Source: Promineifilum sp. (GTDB lineage: Bacteria; Chloroflexota; Anaerolineae; Promineifilales; Promineifilaceae). Taken from it: a stretch of 64,000 bases of DNA. Made by a program: the position numbers and the translations under genes. Below are positions 46,156-55,096 of this stretch, piece by piece (positions within the stretch are counted from its first letter, which is position 1; the number at the start of each line of letters is the position of its first letter). The notes under the pieces were generated by a model. The model searched no databases. It saw only the letters and a list, made by a program, of their open reading frames with translations, and was not told the DNA's origin. The stretch spans positions 1-64,000 of the forward strand of contig JACKBY010000005.1 in assembly GCA_020634335.1 (NCBI GenBank), in the 5' to 3' direction.

Positions 46156-46297
46156 TAGCACGCCACCCGGCCGCATAACGCCACAAAATTGACGATGGCG
46201 GCTGACGAGTTCAGAAATGCCTCTTTCTCCATCGTCACCGCGCCACCGGCTGTTGTACGGCCTACGGTTGGGGGCCGGCTGCTGGCCGGCTGCCACA

Positions 46298-46906
46298 TTA
46301 CTCCCGATTGAACGTGCCGCTGATGACCGGATCGCGGCCGCAAATGAAGGGCAAGTCGAGGTCGGCGCGGGCGGCCAGCGTTTGGCCGCCGGGGGCCAGC
46401 TCGGCGGTCAGGGTGACGCCGATGGTGAAGCCCGACACGGGGATGCTGCCGGTGGTTTGCAGGCGGTTGGGCGTGGCCGGGTCGACAGCGCCGGCGGCCG
46501 TCTGCGTCAATTGTGGCACGGACTGCGCGCCGCAACTGCCGGCGTCGAGCACCAGGCCGGGGCCGATGTCGAGTTGGCCGCTAACGGCGTTGCCCGTCTG
46601 CGTCAGGGTCAGCGTGCCGATGGCTGTGGAGCCGTTGTCGCCGCTGAGCGTGCCGCGGTAGACGCCGTTGAAGCCGCCCGCGCCGGCGGGGTCGTCGTTC
46701 GGCGCGGTGTCGCCGCCGCCGGGGGCGGGGGGCAAGGCGGCCAGCGTGGGCGTGGGGGCGGCGGGGACGACCTGAATCGTGGGCGCGGCGGGGACGGTGG
46801 TGCTGGTTGTGCGCAAGGTGAACCAGCCGCGGGCCAGCAAGATGGACGCCGCCCCACAGGCCAGCAGCAGAGCGACGACGAGGAATAAGGCGATGAGTTG
46901 TTTCAT
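46298..46906 (-). CDS. Exported or membrane-anchored beta-rich protein
   Basis: A 202-residue protein. The N-terminus MKQLIALFLVVALLLACGAA is a signal; LLAC could be a lipobox, but the hydrophobic run continues, so a membrane anchor is also possible. A Thr/Pro/Ala linker (about 35-75) leads to a domain rich in beta strands (FNGVYRGTLSGDNGS, GTLTLTQTGNAVSGQLDIG). That pattern, with SGTFNRE at the end, recalls lipocalin-like or secreted beta-barrel repeats. The two domain Cys residues may form a disulfide. Confidence 0.68.
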   Translation of the reverse strand: MKQLIALFLVVALLLACGAASILLARGWFTLRTTSTTVPAAPTIQVVPAAPTPTLAALPPAPGGGDTAPNDDPAGAGGFNGVYRGTLSGDNGSTAIGTLTLTQTGNAVSGQLDIGPGLVLDAGSCGAQSVPQLTQTAAGAVDPATPNRLQTTGSIPVSGFTIGVTLTAELAPGGQTLAARADLDLPFICGRDPVISGTFNRE

Positions 46907-47050
46907 AAGGTATAAGGTATAAGAATCAGGAATCCATAGATTACACGGATGATATAGATTGGTAGCGTCCGGAGAAACCGCAGTTTCCGGCTGCTACTAT
47001 AACGGATTTAGGCGCGATAGGGTTCCGGGGCTAGGGAAGTGTTAAGGGTG

Positions 47051-47202
47051 GGTGTAGCGCCGGATTCTTGTCCGGCGGCCGGGAAGGGGTTGGGCTGGGG
47101 AGCCGGTTAAAAACCGGCGTTACGGTGGTGTAGCGCCGGATTCTTGTCCGGCGGCCGGGAAGGGGCTGGGCTGGGGAGCCGGTTAAAAACCGGCGTTACG
47201 GA
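47051..47202. repeat. Two 76-bp tandem copies of the CCGGATTCTTGTCCGG / GCCGGTT element
   Basis: Copies at 47051-47126 and 47127-47202 are nearly identical. Each holds GTAGCGCCGGATTCTTGTCC with a CCGGA/TCCGG stem and AGCCGGTTAAAAACCGGC with a GCCGGTT/AACCGGC stem. It is the same family as 19158-19295 and 53764-53792. The rest of 46907-47281 shows no gene; a worn ATTACACGGAT fragment lies near 46935. Confidence 0.9.
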
Positions 47203-47281
47203 GAGCGGTCGATTGCTGAAAAACCCTGGCGCGACAGGCTGCCGGCCGCCGTTGTTTGCCCATTCGTGCTATAATGGCGGG

Positions 47282-49597
47282 GTGAGCACGACAACATTTG
47301 ACACCGATACCCCCACCGCGGCCGACGACGAAGTCGCCCGCCAATACTGGGATGCCCTGGCCCGCCACACGCCGCTGGGCATCCTCTGCGACCTTGACGG
47401 CACGCTTTTGCCCCTGACCGCCTCGCCGCTCAATTCGCAATGCCCGCCCGAACTGATCGACCTGCTGAACGAGCTGAACGAGCTGCCCGGCTTGCGGCTG
47501 GTCATCGTCAGCGGCCGCCAGCGCAAGCAACTGGAGCGCTTGCTGGCCGGCGTGCCCGATCTGTGGCTGGTGGCCGAGCATGGGGCCTGGCAGCGGCGCG
47601 GCGCGGCCTGGGAGAGCAACGCCGGCCTGCCCACCGGCGACATCGAGCCGCTGTATGAGCAACTGCAACGCATCGCCGCCCGCTTCGAGGGCGCGCTGGT
47701 CGAGCGCAAAAGCTGGTCGGTCACCATCCACTATCGCCAGGTGTCGGAGCTTGCCAGCCCGGCCATGCTGGTGGAAGTCGACGCCGTCGTCGATGAGTGG
47801 CTGGCCGGCATGCCGGGGTTCGAGCGGCTGGATGGGGCAGAAGTCGTCGAAGTGCGGCCGCGCCGCATCCGCAAGAGCCTGGCCGTGCCCTGGCTGCGCG
47901 ACGAGCTGGCCGCCGGCAGCCGCCTGCTGGTGTTGGGCGATGACCTGACCGACGAGGATATGTTCCGCGAGATCGGGGCGGCCGATGAGTCGGTGCTCGT
48001 CGGCCCGCCGCGCCGCAGCCATGCCCGCTGGCAACTCGACGATCCGGCGGCCACGACCGCGTTCCTGGCCTGGCTGGCCGCCGTGCGCGGCGGCGATGTG
48101 CGCGACAGCGAACCCTCGCCGGAAGCGAAACGGGCCGGCCGGCCGCTGCCCCGGCGGCTGATCACCCGCTCGCGCGCGCCGGCCGGCGGCCGCGAGCGCT
48201 TCGATCTGCTGGTCGTGTCCAATCGCCTGCCGTCCATTCGCCCGGCCCCGGCCGGCGAGCCGAATCGCAAGCGCAACGTCGGCGGCATGGTGGCGGCGCT
48301 GCAGCCGGCGCTGCGCGCCCGCCGCGGGCTGTGGCTGGGCTGGAGCGGCCACACCATCTCCAACGACGACGACGATGCGCCCGACATCGGCTTCGATGAA
48401 CGGCTGGAGCCGCCGCGGGCCTGGATCGATTACCCCGAACGCTGGCACCGCCTGTTCTACAACGGTTTCAGCAACCGCGCTCTGTGGCCGCTGTTCCACT
48501 CTTTCCCCATGAACGTCACCTTTGCCGACAAGGAGTGGGAGGCCTATCGCGAGGTCAACCAGGCCTTCGCCGACGCCGCGGGCGAGCTGGTGTCGCCCGA
48601 CGTGCCCGTGTGGGTGCAAGACTACCACCTGTTGCTGACGGCCGACGCCCTGCGCGAGCGCGGCCATCGCGGCCCGCTGGGGCTGTTTCTCCACATCCCC
48701 TTCCCCGCCCCCGACCTGTTCCGCTTGCTGCCCTGGGCCGGGCAACTGGTGGACGGGATGCTCAACTTCGACCTGCTGGGGTTCCAGACCCAGAACGACG
48801 TCAATAACTTTCGTCAGACGGTGGCCGAGTTGTCGTCGGCGCGCGTGGGCGACGACCTGGTGGAGCATCGCGGCCGTCGCGTGCGGCTGCGGGCCTTCCC
48901 CATCGGTATCATGCCGGGGATGTTCCACATCACTGAGGAGACGGCGGTGGTCGAGGAAGTCGATTCGCTGTTGCGGGCCATCGCCCCCGGCCGTCTGGTG
49001 CTGGGCGTCGACCGGCTGGACTATACCAAGGGCATTCCGGAGCGGCTGGCGGCCTTCGGCCACCTGCTGGAGCGGTATCCCGAATGGCGCGGCCAGGTGT
49101 CGCTGGTGCAGATCTCGGTGCCGTCGCGGGCCGATGTGCCGGAATACATGGCCCAGCGCACGCGCATCGAGAACATTGTCGGGCGCATCAACGGCGAATA
49201 CGGCGACGCCGTGTGGGTTCCGGTGCGTTATCTCTATCGCAGCTACCCGCCCGACCAGCTGGCTGCTCTCTATCGCGCCGCCGACGTCGGCTATGTGACG
49301 CCGCTGCGCGACGGCATGAATCTGGTCGCCAAGGAGTACGTGGCCTCGCAGGACCCGGAGGACCCCGGCGTGCTGCTGCTGTCGCGCTTCGCCGGCGCGG
49401 CGGTTGAGCTGAACGCGGCGGTGTTGACCAACCCCTGGCACGCCGACGGCGTGGCGCGCGACCTTGACCGCGCCCTGCGCATGGGCCTCGACGAGCGCCG
49501 CGAGCACCACGCGCAGCTCCTGGCCGCCGTGCTGCGCACCACGGCCGTCGATTGGGCCGAGAACTTTTTGGAAGCGCTGACGGCGATTGGGGCGTAG
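47282..49597 (+). CDS. Trehalose-6-phosphate phosphatase-synthase fusion
   Basis: Start at GTG 47282, because upstream in-frame sequence is repeat DNA. The 771-residue enzyme has an N-terminal HAD phosphatase (about 25-270: LGILCDLDGTLLPLTA with the nucleophile Asp; LVLGDDLTDEDMFREIG) and a C-terminal GT20 synthase (about 305-765: DLLVVSNRLPSI, VWVQDYHLLLTADALRE, GVDRLDYTKGIPERLAAF and TPLRDGMNLVAKEYVA). One polypeptide thus joins UDP/ADP-glucose to glucose 6-phosphate and removes the phosphate to give trehalose. The phosphatase-first order is the reverse of the eukaryotic fusions. Confidence 0.9.
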   Translation: MSTTTFDTDTPTAADDEVARQYWDALARHTPLGILCDLDGTLLPLTASPLNSQCPPELIDLLNELNELPGLRLVIVSGRQRKQLERLLAGVPDLWLVAEHGAWQRRGAAWESNAGLPTGDIEPLYEQLQRIAARFEGALVERKSWSVTIHYRQVSELASPAMLVEVDAVVDEWLAGMPGFERLDGAEVVEVRPRRIRKSLAVPWLRDELAAGSRLLVLGDDLTDEDMFREIGAADESVLVGPPRRSHARWQLDDPAATTAFLAWLAAVRGGDVRDSEPSPEAKRAGRPLPRRLITRSRAPAGGRERFDLLVVSNRLPSIRPAPAGEPNRKRNVGGMVAALQPALRARRGLWLGWSGHTISNDDDDAPDIGFDERLEPPRAWIDYPERWHRLFYNGFSNRALWPLFHSFPMNVTFADKEWEAYREVNQAFADAAGELVSPDVPVWVQDYHLLLTADALRERGHRGPLGLFLHIPFPAPDLFRLLPWAGQLVDGMLNFDLLGFQTQNDVNNFRQTVAELSSARVGDDLVEHRGRRVRLRAFPIGIMPGMFHITEETAVVEEVDSLLRAIAPGRLVLGVDRLDYTKGIPERLAAFGHLLERYPEWRGQVSLVQISVPSRADVPEYMAQRTRIENIVGRINGEYGDAVWVPVRYLYRSYPPDQLAALYRAADVGYVTPLRDGMNLVAKEYVASQDPEDPGVLLLSRFAGAAVELNAAVLTNPWHADGVARDLDRALRMGLDERREHHAQLLAAVLRTTAVDWAENFLEALTAIGA

Positions 49598-49611
49598 GGG
49601 TCAGTTAGCAC

Positions 49612-50151
49612 TCAGGGCTCAGGGCCCACAATCCCGTATAGCAACACGTCCCAATAGCGCCCCTTGTACTGCTCCTTGTCGACGAGGCGGCCTTCGAGCG
49701 TCAGGCCGGCCTTTTCCAGGACGCGGGCCGAAGCGACGTTATCGGCCACCGTCCAGGCGGCGATGCGATGGAGGCCCAGTTGCTGAAAGCCGAAGCGCAG
49801 GAGTTCGCGCACGGCCTCGGTGGCGTAGCCGTGGCCCCATTCGTCGGGGGCCAGCTCATAGCCGATTTCGGCCTCGTGGGAATCGGCCGTCGAGCGCCGG
49901 ATGCCACAGTTGCCGATGAGGCGGCCGTCTTCCTTCAGCGTGACGGCCAGCTGATAGCGCGTGCGCGGCCGTTGCTGCTGCTGCTCGATGAACATGTTGA
50001 CGAAATCGCGCACGTCGGCCTCGCTGCGCTCCGTCCATTCGTAGAGGCGGAGGTAACGCGGATCGCGCTGGTAGGCCAGCACTGCCGGCCAATCGCCGGC
50101 GGTGAAGTCGCGCAGGAGCAGGCGCGGGGTGCTCAGGGGAAGCGCGTTCAA
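49612..50151 (-). CDS. RimJ/RimL-type GNAT acetyltransferase
   Basis: A 179-residue GNAT protein. LSTPRLLLRDFTAGDWPAVL is the usual start of the RimJ group. EAEIGYELAPDEWGHGYATE with W-G-x-G-Y-A-T-E is the acetyl-CoA loop, and NVASARVLEKAGLTLEG is the C-terminal signature. It is convergent with the trehalose gene, 14 bp from its stop. The substrate, an N-terminus or small molecule, is unknown. Confidence 0.9.
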   Translation of the reverse strand: MNALPLSTPRLLLRDFTAGDWPAVLAYQRDPRYLRLYEWTERSEADVRDFVNMFIEQQQQRPRTRYQLAVTLKEDGRLIGNCGIRRSTADSHEAEIGYELAPDEWGHGYATEAVRELLRFGFQQLGLHRIAAWTVADNVASARVLEKAGLTLEGRLVDKEQYKGRYWDVLLYGIVGPEP

Positions 50152-50424
50152 CTTCTACCGCCGATTCGGGACGCCGCAGCCCGGCGCGAGGCGGTTGGGT
50201 CTGTCAACGGTGGGCTGCCCGACTGAGACCATATCGGATATGGATGTTGTCGATTGAATCCGGCCGTTTGAGCCGCGTTGCCTGTTCCGCCCTGATCATC
50301 CACCTTTACCGAACTCATGCCGATCTCCTTGGCTATTTATCCCATACACGAAAGGCCAGTTCAATGTCTTTTGCCCGCGGCGCGGGAGACGTCATCCAGC
50401 AGATGGCGCGATAGTTGTCTTGCA
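50152..50424. other. Gap before multicopper oxidase promoter
   Basis: No gene is seen. The DNA becomes AT-richer towards 50330-50420. It probably holds the promoter of the GNAT gene on the minus strand, which I cannot place. Confidence 0.3.
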
Positions 50425-50488
50425 TGACATATGTCACACCCACTTGATGCTATTTGACACTGGCATCGCCGCGCCGCCGCCTTATAAT
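50425..50488 (+). promoter_or_regulatory. Promoter and palindromic operator of multicopper oxidase gene
   Basis: TATAAT (50483-50488) with CTGGCA (50460-50465) 17 bp upstream; a TTGACA at 50454-50459 is 23 bp away, too far for normal spacing. Upstream, TGACATATGTCA (50425-50436) is a perfect 12-bp palindrome about 24 bp before the -35, the position of a CRP/FNR- or DNR-like activator. The start codon is at 50527. Confidence 0.55.
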
Positions 50489-50526
50489 TCCCGTACCTTA
50501 GTTGCTCAGGAGACATTATCAATATC

Positions 50527-51597
50527 ATGGATGAGATAACCAAAAACGGCTTATCGCGCCGCAACTTCCTGAAGTTCGCGGGCCTGACCGGCGTCGGGGC
50601 CGGGCTGGCCGCCTGCCGCATCGAAAACCCGACGGCGCTGGTTCCGGCGGCGCAGGCCACGACCGCCGCGACCACGGAGCACGACATGGAGGCGGCCCCG
50701 CCGCCCACCACCGCCGCCGACGCCGCGGCCGAGATGGATGCCATGCACGAGGCGGGCATCAAGACCTTTGTTGACGGCATCGGCAGCAACCCCGGCTTCT
50801 GGGGCACACCGCTGGAGTTTACCATGGACGGCGACACCAAGGTCTTTGAACTGACCTGCGCCGAGACCCAGTGGGCGGTTGAACCGGATTTCGTGATCAA
50901 TGCCATGACCTACAACGGCATCCTGCCGGGCCCGGTGATTCGCGTCACCGAGGGGGACAAGGTGCGCGTGCTGGTCCACAACGAGATGACCCAGAGCACC
51001 AGCGTCCACTGGCACGGCGTCATCGTGCCCAACAACATGGACGGCGTGCCCTACATCACCCAGCCGCCGATCAAGCCGGGCGAGACCTTCACCTATGAGT
51101 TCCAGACCAAGAACGCCGGTTCGCACATGTATCACTCCCACCACAACGCGGCCGAACAGGTGACACGCGGCCTGTTGGGGGCATTCCTCATCGATCCGAA
51201 GGACAAGAGCCAGGAACCGGAATACGACAGCGATTACGTGCTGATCCTCAACGATGCCAGCACGGGCTTCAGCATCAACGGCAAGGGCTTCCCGCACACC
51301 CAGCCGATTGTCGCCAAGCTGGGCGAGAAAATCCGCATCCGTTACATGAACGAGGGACTGGTCATCCACCCCATGCACTTGCACGGGCTGGAGCAACTGG
51401 TCTTCGCCAAGGACGGCTGGAACCTGCCGCAGCCCTATTATGCCGACACGGTGAACATTGCTCCCGGCGAACGCTACGACGTGATCGTCGATTGCCACAC
51501 GCCGGGTATCTGGGCTTTCCACTGCCATATCCTGAGCCACGCCGAGAGCGCCCACGGCATGTTCGGCATGGTCACGGCCGTCGTGGTCAACGAGTAA
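50527..51597 (+). CDS. Tat-exported multicopper oxidase
   Basis: A 356-residue two-domain copper protein. LSRRNFLKFAGLTGVGAGLA is a Tat signal, and LAAC right after it is a lipobox, so it is probably a membrane-tethered lipoprotein. After a low-complexity linker (about 40-75) the first cupredoxin has TSVHWHGVIVPN and SHMYHSHHNAAEQ. The second has HPMHLHGLEQLVF and WAFHCHILSHAESAHGM. These supply the type 1, 2 and 3 copper ligands, including the Cys-His bridge. It resembles small laccase-like or nitrite-reductase-related oxidases. The electron donor is unknown. Confidence 0.9.
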   Translation: MDEITKNGLSRRNFLKFAGLTGVGAGLAACRIENPTALVPAAQATTAATTEHDMEAAPPPTTAADAAAEMDAMHEAGIKTFVDGIGSNPGFWGTPLEFTMDGDTKVFELTCAETQWAVEPDFVINAMTYNGILPGPVIRVTEGDKVRVLVHNEMTQSTSVHWHGVIVPNNMDGVPYITQPPIKPGETFTYEFQTKNAGSHMYHSHHNAAEQVTRGLLGAFLIDPKDKSQEPEYDSDYVLILNDASTGFSINGKGFPHTQPIVAKLGEKIRIRYMNEGLVIHPMHLHGLEQLVFAKDGWNLPQPYYADTVNIAPGERYDVIVDCHTPGIWAFHCHILSHAESAHGMFGMVTAVVVNE

Positions 51598-51934
51598 CCC
51601 GTACCGCCATCTAACAGATTGCGTTCGGCTTGTAGCGCAATCTGTTAGATGGCGGCCTGCCGCAAGCTGGGCAGCTTGCGCTACAGGCTCAACAAAAAAC
51701 CGTCAACCCCGCGGCATCGGTTCGTGGGGTGGCGCTATCGCCCGGCGGGCTATTGCCCCCGCGTACGCGCCCACGATGCCCACGCCCAGCGCCAACACGG
51801 CCGCGACATTCCCGTACTGTTACAAAAGAAATATAATCCACAAATTACACAGATTAGCCTCCGTGCATTAACCTCTAACGAGTGACGAAAGCGCTCTGAA
51901 TTCGTCGCTCGTCATTCGTCATTCGTCGTTCGAA
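51598..51934. repeat. Gap filled by three repeat families
   Basis: 51618-51692 has the AAGCTG/CAGCTT element (CGCAAGCTGGGCAGCTTGCG). 51829-51855 has AATCCACAAATTACACAGAT. 51880-51930 is a hairpin of heptamer units (ACGAGTGACGAA pairing with TTCGTCGCTCGT, then CATTCGTCATTCGTCGTTCG). No gene is supported here. Confidence 0.7.
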
Positions 51935-53677
51935 TCAATCGAACAGGCCCGGCTGCCCGGCCCCGCCGTCGTCCTTCACCCGTCCGGCCGCCTTGAATGT
52001 CCGCTCCGTGGGCGGCATGTCGACCCGCGCCCGCCCGGCCAGCAGGTCGCCCACGGTCAGAATTTGCAGGCGCGGGTGGGTCGTGCCCCAGCCGGGCGAC
52101 TGGTAGAACCCGGCCGCCACCGCCTCGCGGGTCATCTCGGCCGTCGGCGGCTCCAGCGACAGGAAGACGCCCAGCGCCGCCCCCTCGCGCTCCACCGTGC
52201 CCACCAGATCGCGGATGTCGCCGCTCTTGACCTTGCCGCTTTTGACCTGCACGATGACCCGCTTGGCCTTCCCGCCGGCCTCGTCGATGAAGGTGATCAG
52301 CCCGTCGATGCCCCGGTCGGCGCCCTTCTTGCCCTTCTTGCTGCCCGCGTCGCCGCCGTAGGGCCGGGCGCGGATGAGCGACAGCGCCCACCACTGGAAC
52401 TGGAAGCGGTCGTCGCGGGCCAGTTGCCGCGCCCCCTGCTCGGTCGTCGGCTCGCCGATGACCGCGAAGGCGGCGTCGGGGAACATCTGCGTCAGGCGGT
52501 ACTTCTGCAGGGCGATGGACAAATGGGTGACGTCGATGCCGATCCAGCGCCGGCCGAGCTTCTGGGCCGCGGCGATGGTCGTGCCGCAACCGCAAAACGG
52601 GTCGAGCACCACGTCGCCCTCGTTGCTGCCGGCGCTGATGATGCGCTCCAGCAGGGCCAGCGGCTTTTGGGTGGGGTAGCCGAGTTGTTCCGCACTCATC
52701 GCACGGATTTGTTGAATATCGTCCCAAGTATCGCCAACCATTACACCTTTTTGTTCATCCAAGTATCTCTTAAGCATTATTCTGCCGTTTGGCTTTGAAG
52801 GGTAGAGTAGCTTGCCTTGCTGGTCTAATTTCTGCATCGTCTCAGGGCTGTATCGCCAGCCTCTGGTAGGTGGATGAAAACCCTTCCAGATATACCAACC
52901 ATTGGGCTTTCCAGTATCTTGGTTTATGGCAGCCATGCCCCCTCCTGCTGGGGCACTCATGTCTCCAGTGTTAAAACGTCGTGCACCGATTGGCACAACT
53001 TGGGTCTCAATCTCATTTTTCGTCATCTTGCGAACACTTCCATCTGGTAATTCCAAATAGAGATACCATTCCCGAAGGGTTCTATCAGGGTAGGATTTAA
53101 ACTGAGGGTTGAGAGTGTAAGTAGTTGATTTGGTATAAAAAAGTATGTGATCAGTTATGGATGCCCATTTGCTCTTTACATCACTATGAGCGTCACTTCT
53201 GATCCAATTGATATGACTGCGAAAATTTAGTGGGCCAAATATCGTATCCAGCACGATCTTCAAATAATGACTCGCCGTCGGGTCGCAATGCAGGTACAGG
53301 CTGCCCGTCGGCTTGAGGACGCGGTGCAGTTCCACCAGCCGGGCGGCCATCATCACCAGGTAGGCCATCATCTGATTGCGGCCGATGAAACCGTGCAGCG
53401 CGTCGATCATCTGCGACACGTGGGGCGGCGCGTTCTCCAGCAGTTCGTAGTAGGTCCGCTCGGCGGCCCGGTTCCAGTGCCAGGTGTCCTCGAAGGCGGC
53501 GATCTGCGCTTCGCTCTCCGCGCCGCTCTCCTGCCGGAACAGCACGTTATACGTCCGGTTGCTGTTGAACGGCGGGTCGAGGTAGACCAGATCGACCGAC
53601 GCATCAGTCACGTATTCGCGCAAAATCGGCAGATTGTCGCCGTAGAACAGGGTATTGGTGGTGATTGGAGCGGGCAT
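51935..53677 (-). CDS. DNA methyltransferase fused to Mrr-like nuclease domain
   Basis: Start at ATG 53677 (MPAPITTNTLFYGDNLPILR); longer frames run into repeats. The 580-residue protein has motif IV DLVYLDPPFNSN (Asp34-Phe37) before motif I LDPFCGCGTTIAAAQKLG (near 400), the beta-class order for N4-C or N6-A methylation. Between them is a long target-recognition region, coded by visibly AT-richer DNA (about 52690-53260). The C-terminal domain (about 450-540) has GIDGLITFID and VIVQVKSGKVKSGDI, the D...QxK pattern of Mrr-type PD-(D/E)XK nucleases. It may be a single-chain restriction-modification enzyme. It could belong to the adjacent phage module. Confidence 0.85.
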   Translation of the reverse strand: MPAPITTNTLFYGDNLPILREYVTDASVDLVYLDPPFNSNRTYNVLFRQESGAESEAQIAAFEDTWHWNRAAERTYYELLENAPPHVSQMIDALHGFIGRNQMMAYLVMMAARLVELHRVLKPTGSLYLHCDPTASHYLKIVLDTIFGPLNFRSHINWIRSDAHSDVKSKWASITDHILFYTKSTTYTLNPQFKSYPDRTLREWYLYLELPDGSVRKMTKNEIETQVVPIGARRFNTGDMSAPAGGGMAAINQDTGKPNGWYIWKGFHPPTRGWRYSPETMQKLDQQGKLLYPSKPNGRIMLKRYLDEQKGVMVGDTWDDIQQIRAMSAEQLGYPTQKPLALLERIISAGSNEGDVVLDPFCGCGTTIAAAQKLGRRWIGIDVTHLSIALQKYRLTQMFPDAAFAVIGEPTTEQGARQLARDDRFQFQWWALSLIRARPYGGDAGSKKGKKGADRGIDGLITFIDEAGGKAKRVIVQVKSGKVKSGDIRDLVGTVEREGAALGVFLSLEPPTAEMTREAVAAGFYQSPGWGTTHPRLQILTVGDLLAGRARVDMPPTERTFKAAGRVKDDGGAGQPGLFD

Positions 53678-53763
53678 GGGGGGATTATAGTAGGGGTCAG
53701 GCGACGGGCAAAGGTGTTGTTGGCAATGCGGGGTCTGGCTGGCCGGTTGTCTGACGGTCTTGG

Positions 53764-53792
53764 GGGAGCCGGTTTGGAAACCGGCGCTACAG
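53764..53792. repeat. Single GCCGGTTTGGAAACCGGC hairpin element
   Basis: GGGAGCCGGTTTGGAAACC then GGCGCTACA: a 7-bp stem with a short loop, of the same family as 47051-47202. It separates the phage head genes from the methyltransferase gene and overlaps the last bases of the gene at 53787. Confidence 0.75.
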
Positions 53793-54317
53793 GCCGCTTT
53801 CCAGCCGATAGGCCTCGACCCTCCAGTCAATCGCCAGCCCACTGACCCCGACGATCTTCACCACCGGCTGCCCTGTCCCGCCGTCGATGACCACGCGGGC
53901 CTCGGTGCTGGTGGTGGCCTGTGGGGCGCGGCCGAGCGTCGTGTGGCCGCTGAGCCAGCCCGCCCCCGGCGCGTCGTAGGCGTGGGCCAGCGCGACCAGC
54001 GAATAGACCTCGCCCACCACCGGCGGGTCGGGGACGCCCAGGGCCAGCAGCAGCAGCGCCCCGCCGCCCAACGGCCGCCCGAACTCGACGGTCGCCGGCG
54101 TCAGCCCCACGGTGCGGGCCGTGCCGCGCAGGTCCACGCCGCCGAAGTGGGTCTCCAGCGGCGCGGCCGAATCGCCCACGGCCGTCCGGTGGCGCCACCA
54201 GGCGGCCACCTCACCCAGCGCGCCCAGATCGTCCTCCGTGAAGCGGCCGCCCCCGCCGGCGCGCTCTCCGGCCGCCTCGTCTCCCACGCTGCCCGGCAAC
54301 ACAATGCGCTTGATCAT
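53787..54317 (-). CDS. Phage structural protein, last gene of head operon
   Basis: Start at ATG 54317, 2 bp after the stop of the preceding gene. The 176-residue product has a disordered N-terminus (GDEAAGERAGGGGRFTEDD), then beta-rich sequence (TVEFGRPLGGGALLLLALGV, ATTSTEARVVIDGGTG). No family is recognised. The position after the connector-like gene suggests a head-completion or minor structural protein. Confidence 0.55.
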   Translation of the reverse strand: MIKRIVLPGSVGDEAAGERAGGGGRFTEDDLGALGEVAAWWRHRTAVGDSAAPLETHFGGVDLRGTARTVGLTPATVEFGRPLGGGALLLLALGVPDPPVVGEVYSLVALAHAYDAPGAGWLSGHTTLGRAPQATTSTEARVVIDGGTGQPVVKIVGVSGLAIDWRVEAYRLESGL

Positions 54318-54319
54318 GG

Positions 54320-55015
54320 TTACTCCAACCACCCCACGATCTCGCCCTCGCCCAGCCGCTGGTAGAGGATGCGGTTGAGGGCGTTGAGGTAGGCCAGCTC
54401 CAGCCGCCGCGTGTTGGCCGCCAGCTGGCCCATCAGCAGGCTGCTGTTGTTCGTCGGGGCGGCCTGCTCGCCGGCCTGCTGCCGCCGCGCGGCGGCGAAC
54501 AGGACGTATTGCAGCAAGACGTGGTGATGCTCGGCGGGCACGGTCAGGTAGTCGCCGGCCGACAGGTCGGCGGCGTGCGGCCGCAGATAGCGCACTGTCA
54601 GCGTCTCCCCCGCCTCGGGGTCGAAGCTGAGCAGCAGCAGCGGCGGCGCGGTCAGGTCGTGGGACGGCAGCACGTCGTAGTGCCGGTCGGCCGCAAACCC
54701 GGCCGACTTGCGGCGGCGGCGGTATAGGCAGGCGGGCGGCTCGCGGTCGGCGGGGTACTCGACGCTCAGCACCGCCGTGGCGTCCCCCGGCAGCGCGTAG
54801 CGCCGCTCCCCGGCCACGGCCGCCAGCGTCGCCTCGCTCGCCCGCGGCAGGTGCTGCGAGTACTCGCGCACGGCCTCGCCCACAAAGCCGAGCAGTTCGC
54901 CGTCGGCCCACGTCGTTCCGGCCACGTCGCCCAGCGCGGCGCGCACCTCGTCGAGCAATTCCCCGGCCGTTACCGCGTAGGGGGCGGCCGCTCTGGTTCC
55001 TGTTCCTGTTGACAT
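54320..55015 (-). CDS. Head-tail connector/adaptor-like phage protein
   Basis: A 231-residue protein. An N-terminal helical part (TAGELLDEVRAALGDVAGTT, WADGELLGFVGEAVREYSQH) is typical of phage adaptor/gp6-like proteins. A beta region (YALPGDATAVLSVEYPADRE) and a helical end (LLQYVLFAAARRQQAGEQAA) follow. The fold pattern and the place in a head operon support the call; no catalytic motif is expected. Confidence 0.6.
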   Translation of the reverse strand: MSTGTGTRAAAPYAVTAGELLDEVRAALGDVAGTTWADGELLGFVGEAVREYSQHLPRASEATLAAVAGERRYALPGDATAVLSVEYPADREPPACLYRRRRKSAGFAADRHYDVLPSHDLTAPPLLLLSFDPEAGETLTVRYLRPHAADLSAGDYLTVPAEHHHVLLQYVLFAAARRQQAGEQAAPTNNSSLLMGQLAANTRRLELAYLNALNRILYQRLGEGEIVGWLE

Positions 55016-55096
55016 AAATACCTCTGTCGTTTGAGCCTGGCAGGGGAGAAAGGGAGAAGGGGCGCGCTCTTTCCGCCTTTCTCCCTATCCCCATTC

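Noticed and set aside
45756..46535. 259-codon minus-strand frame across the LuxR promoter
   Set aside because: It runs through iterons, the SOS-type box and the terminator; no domain.
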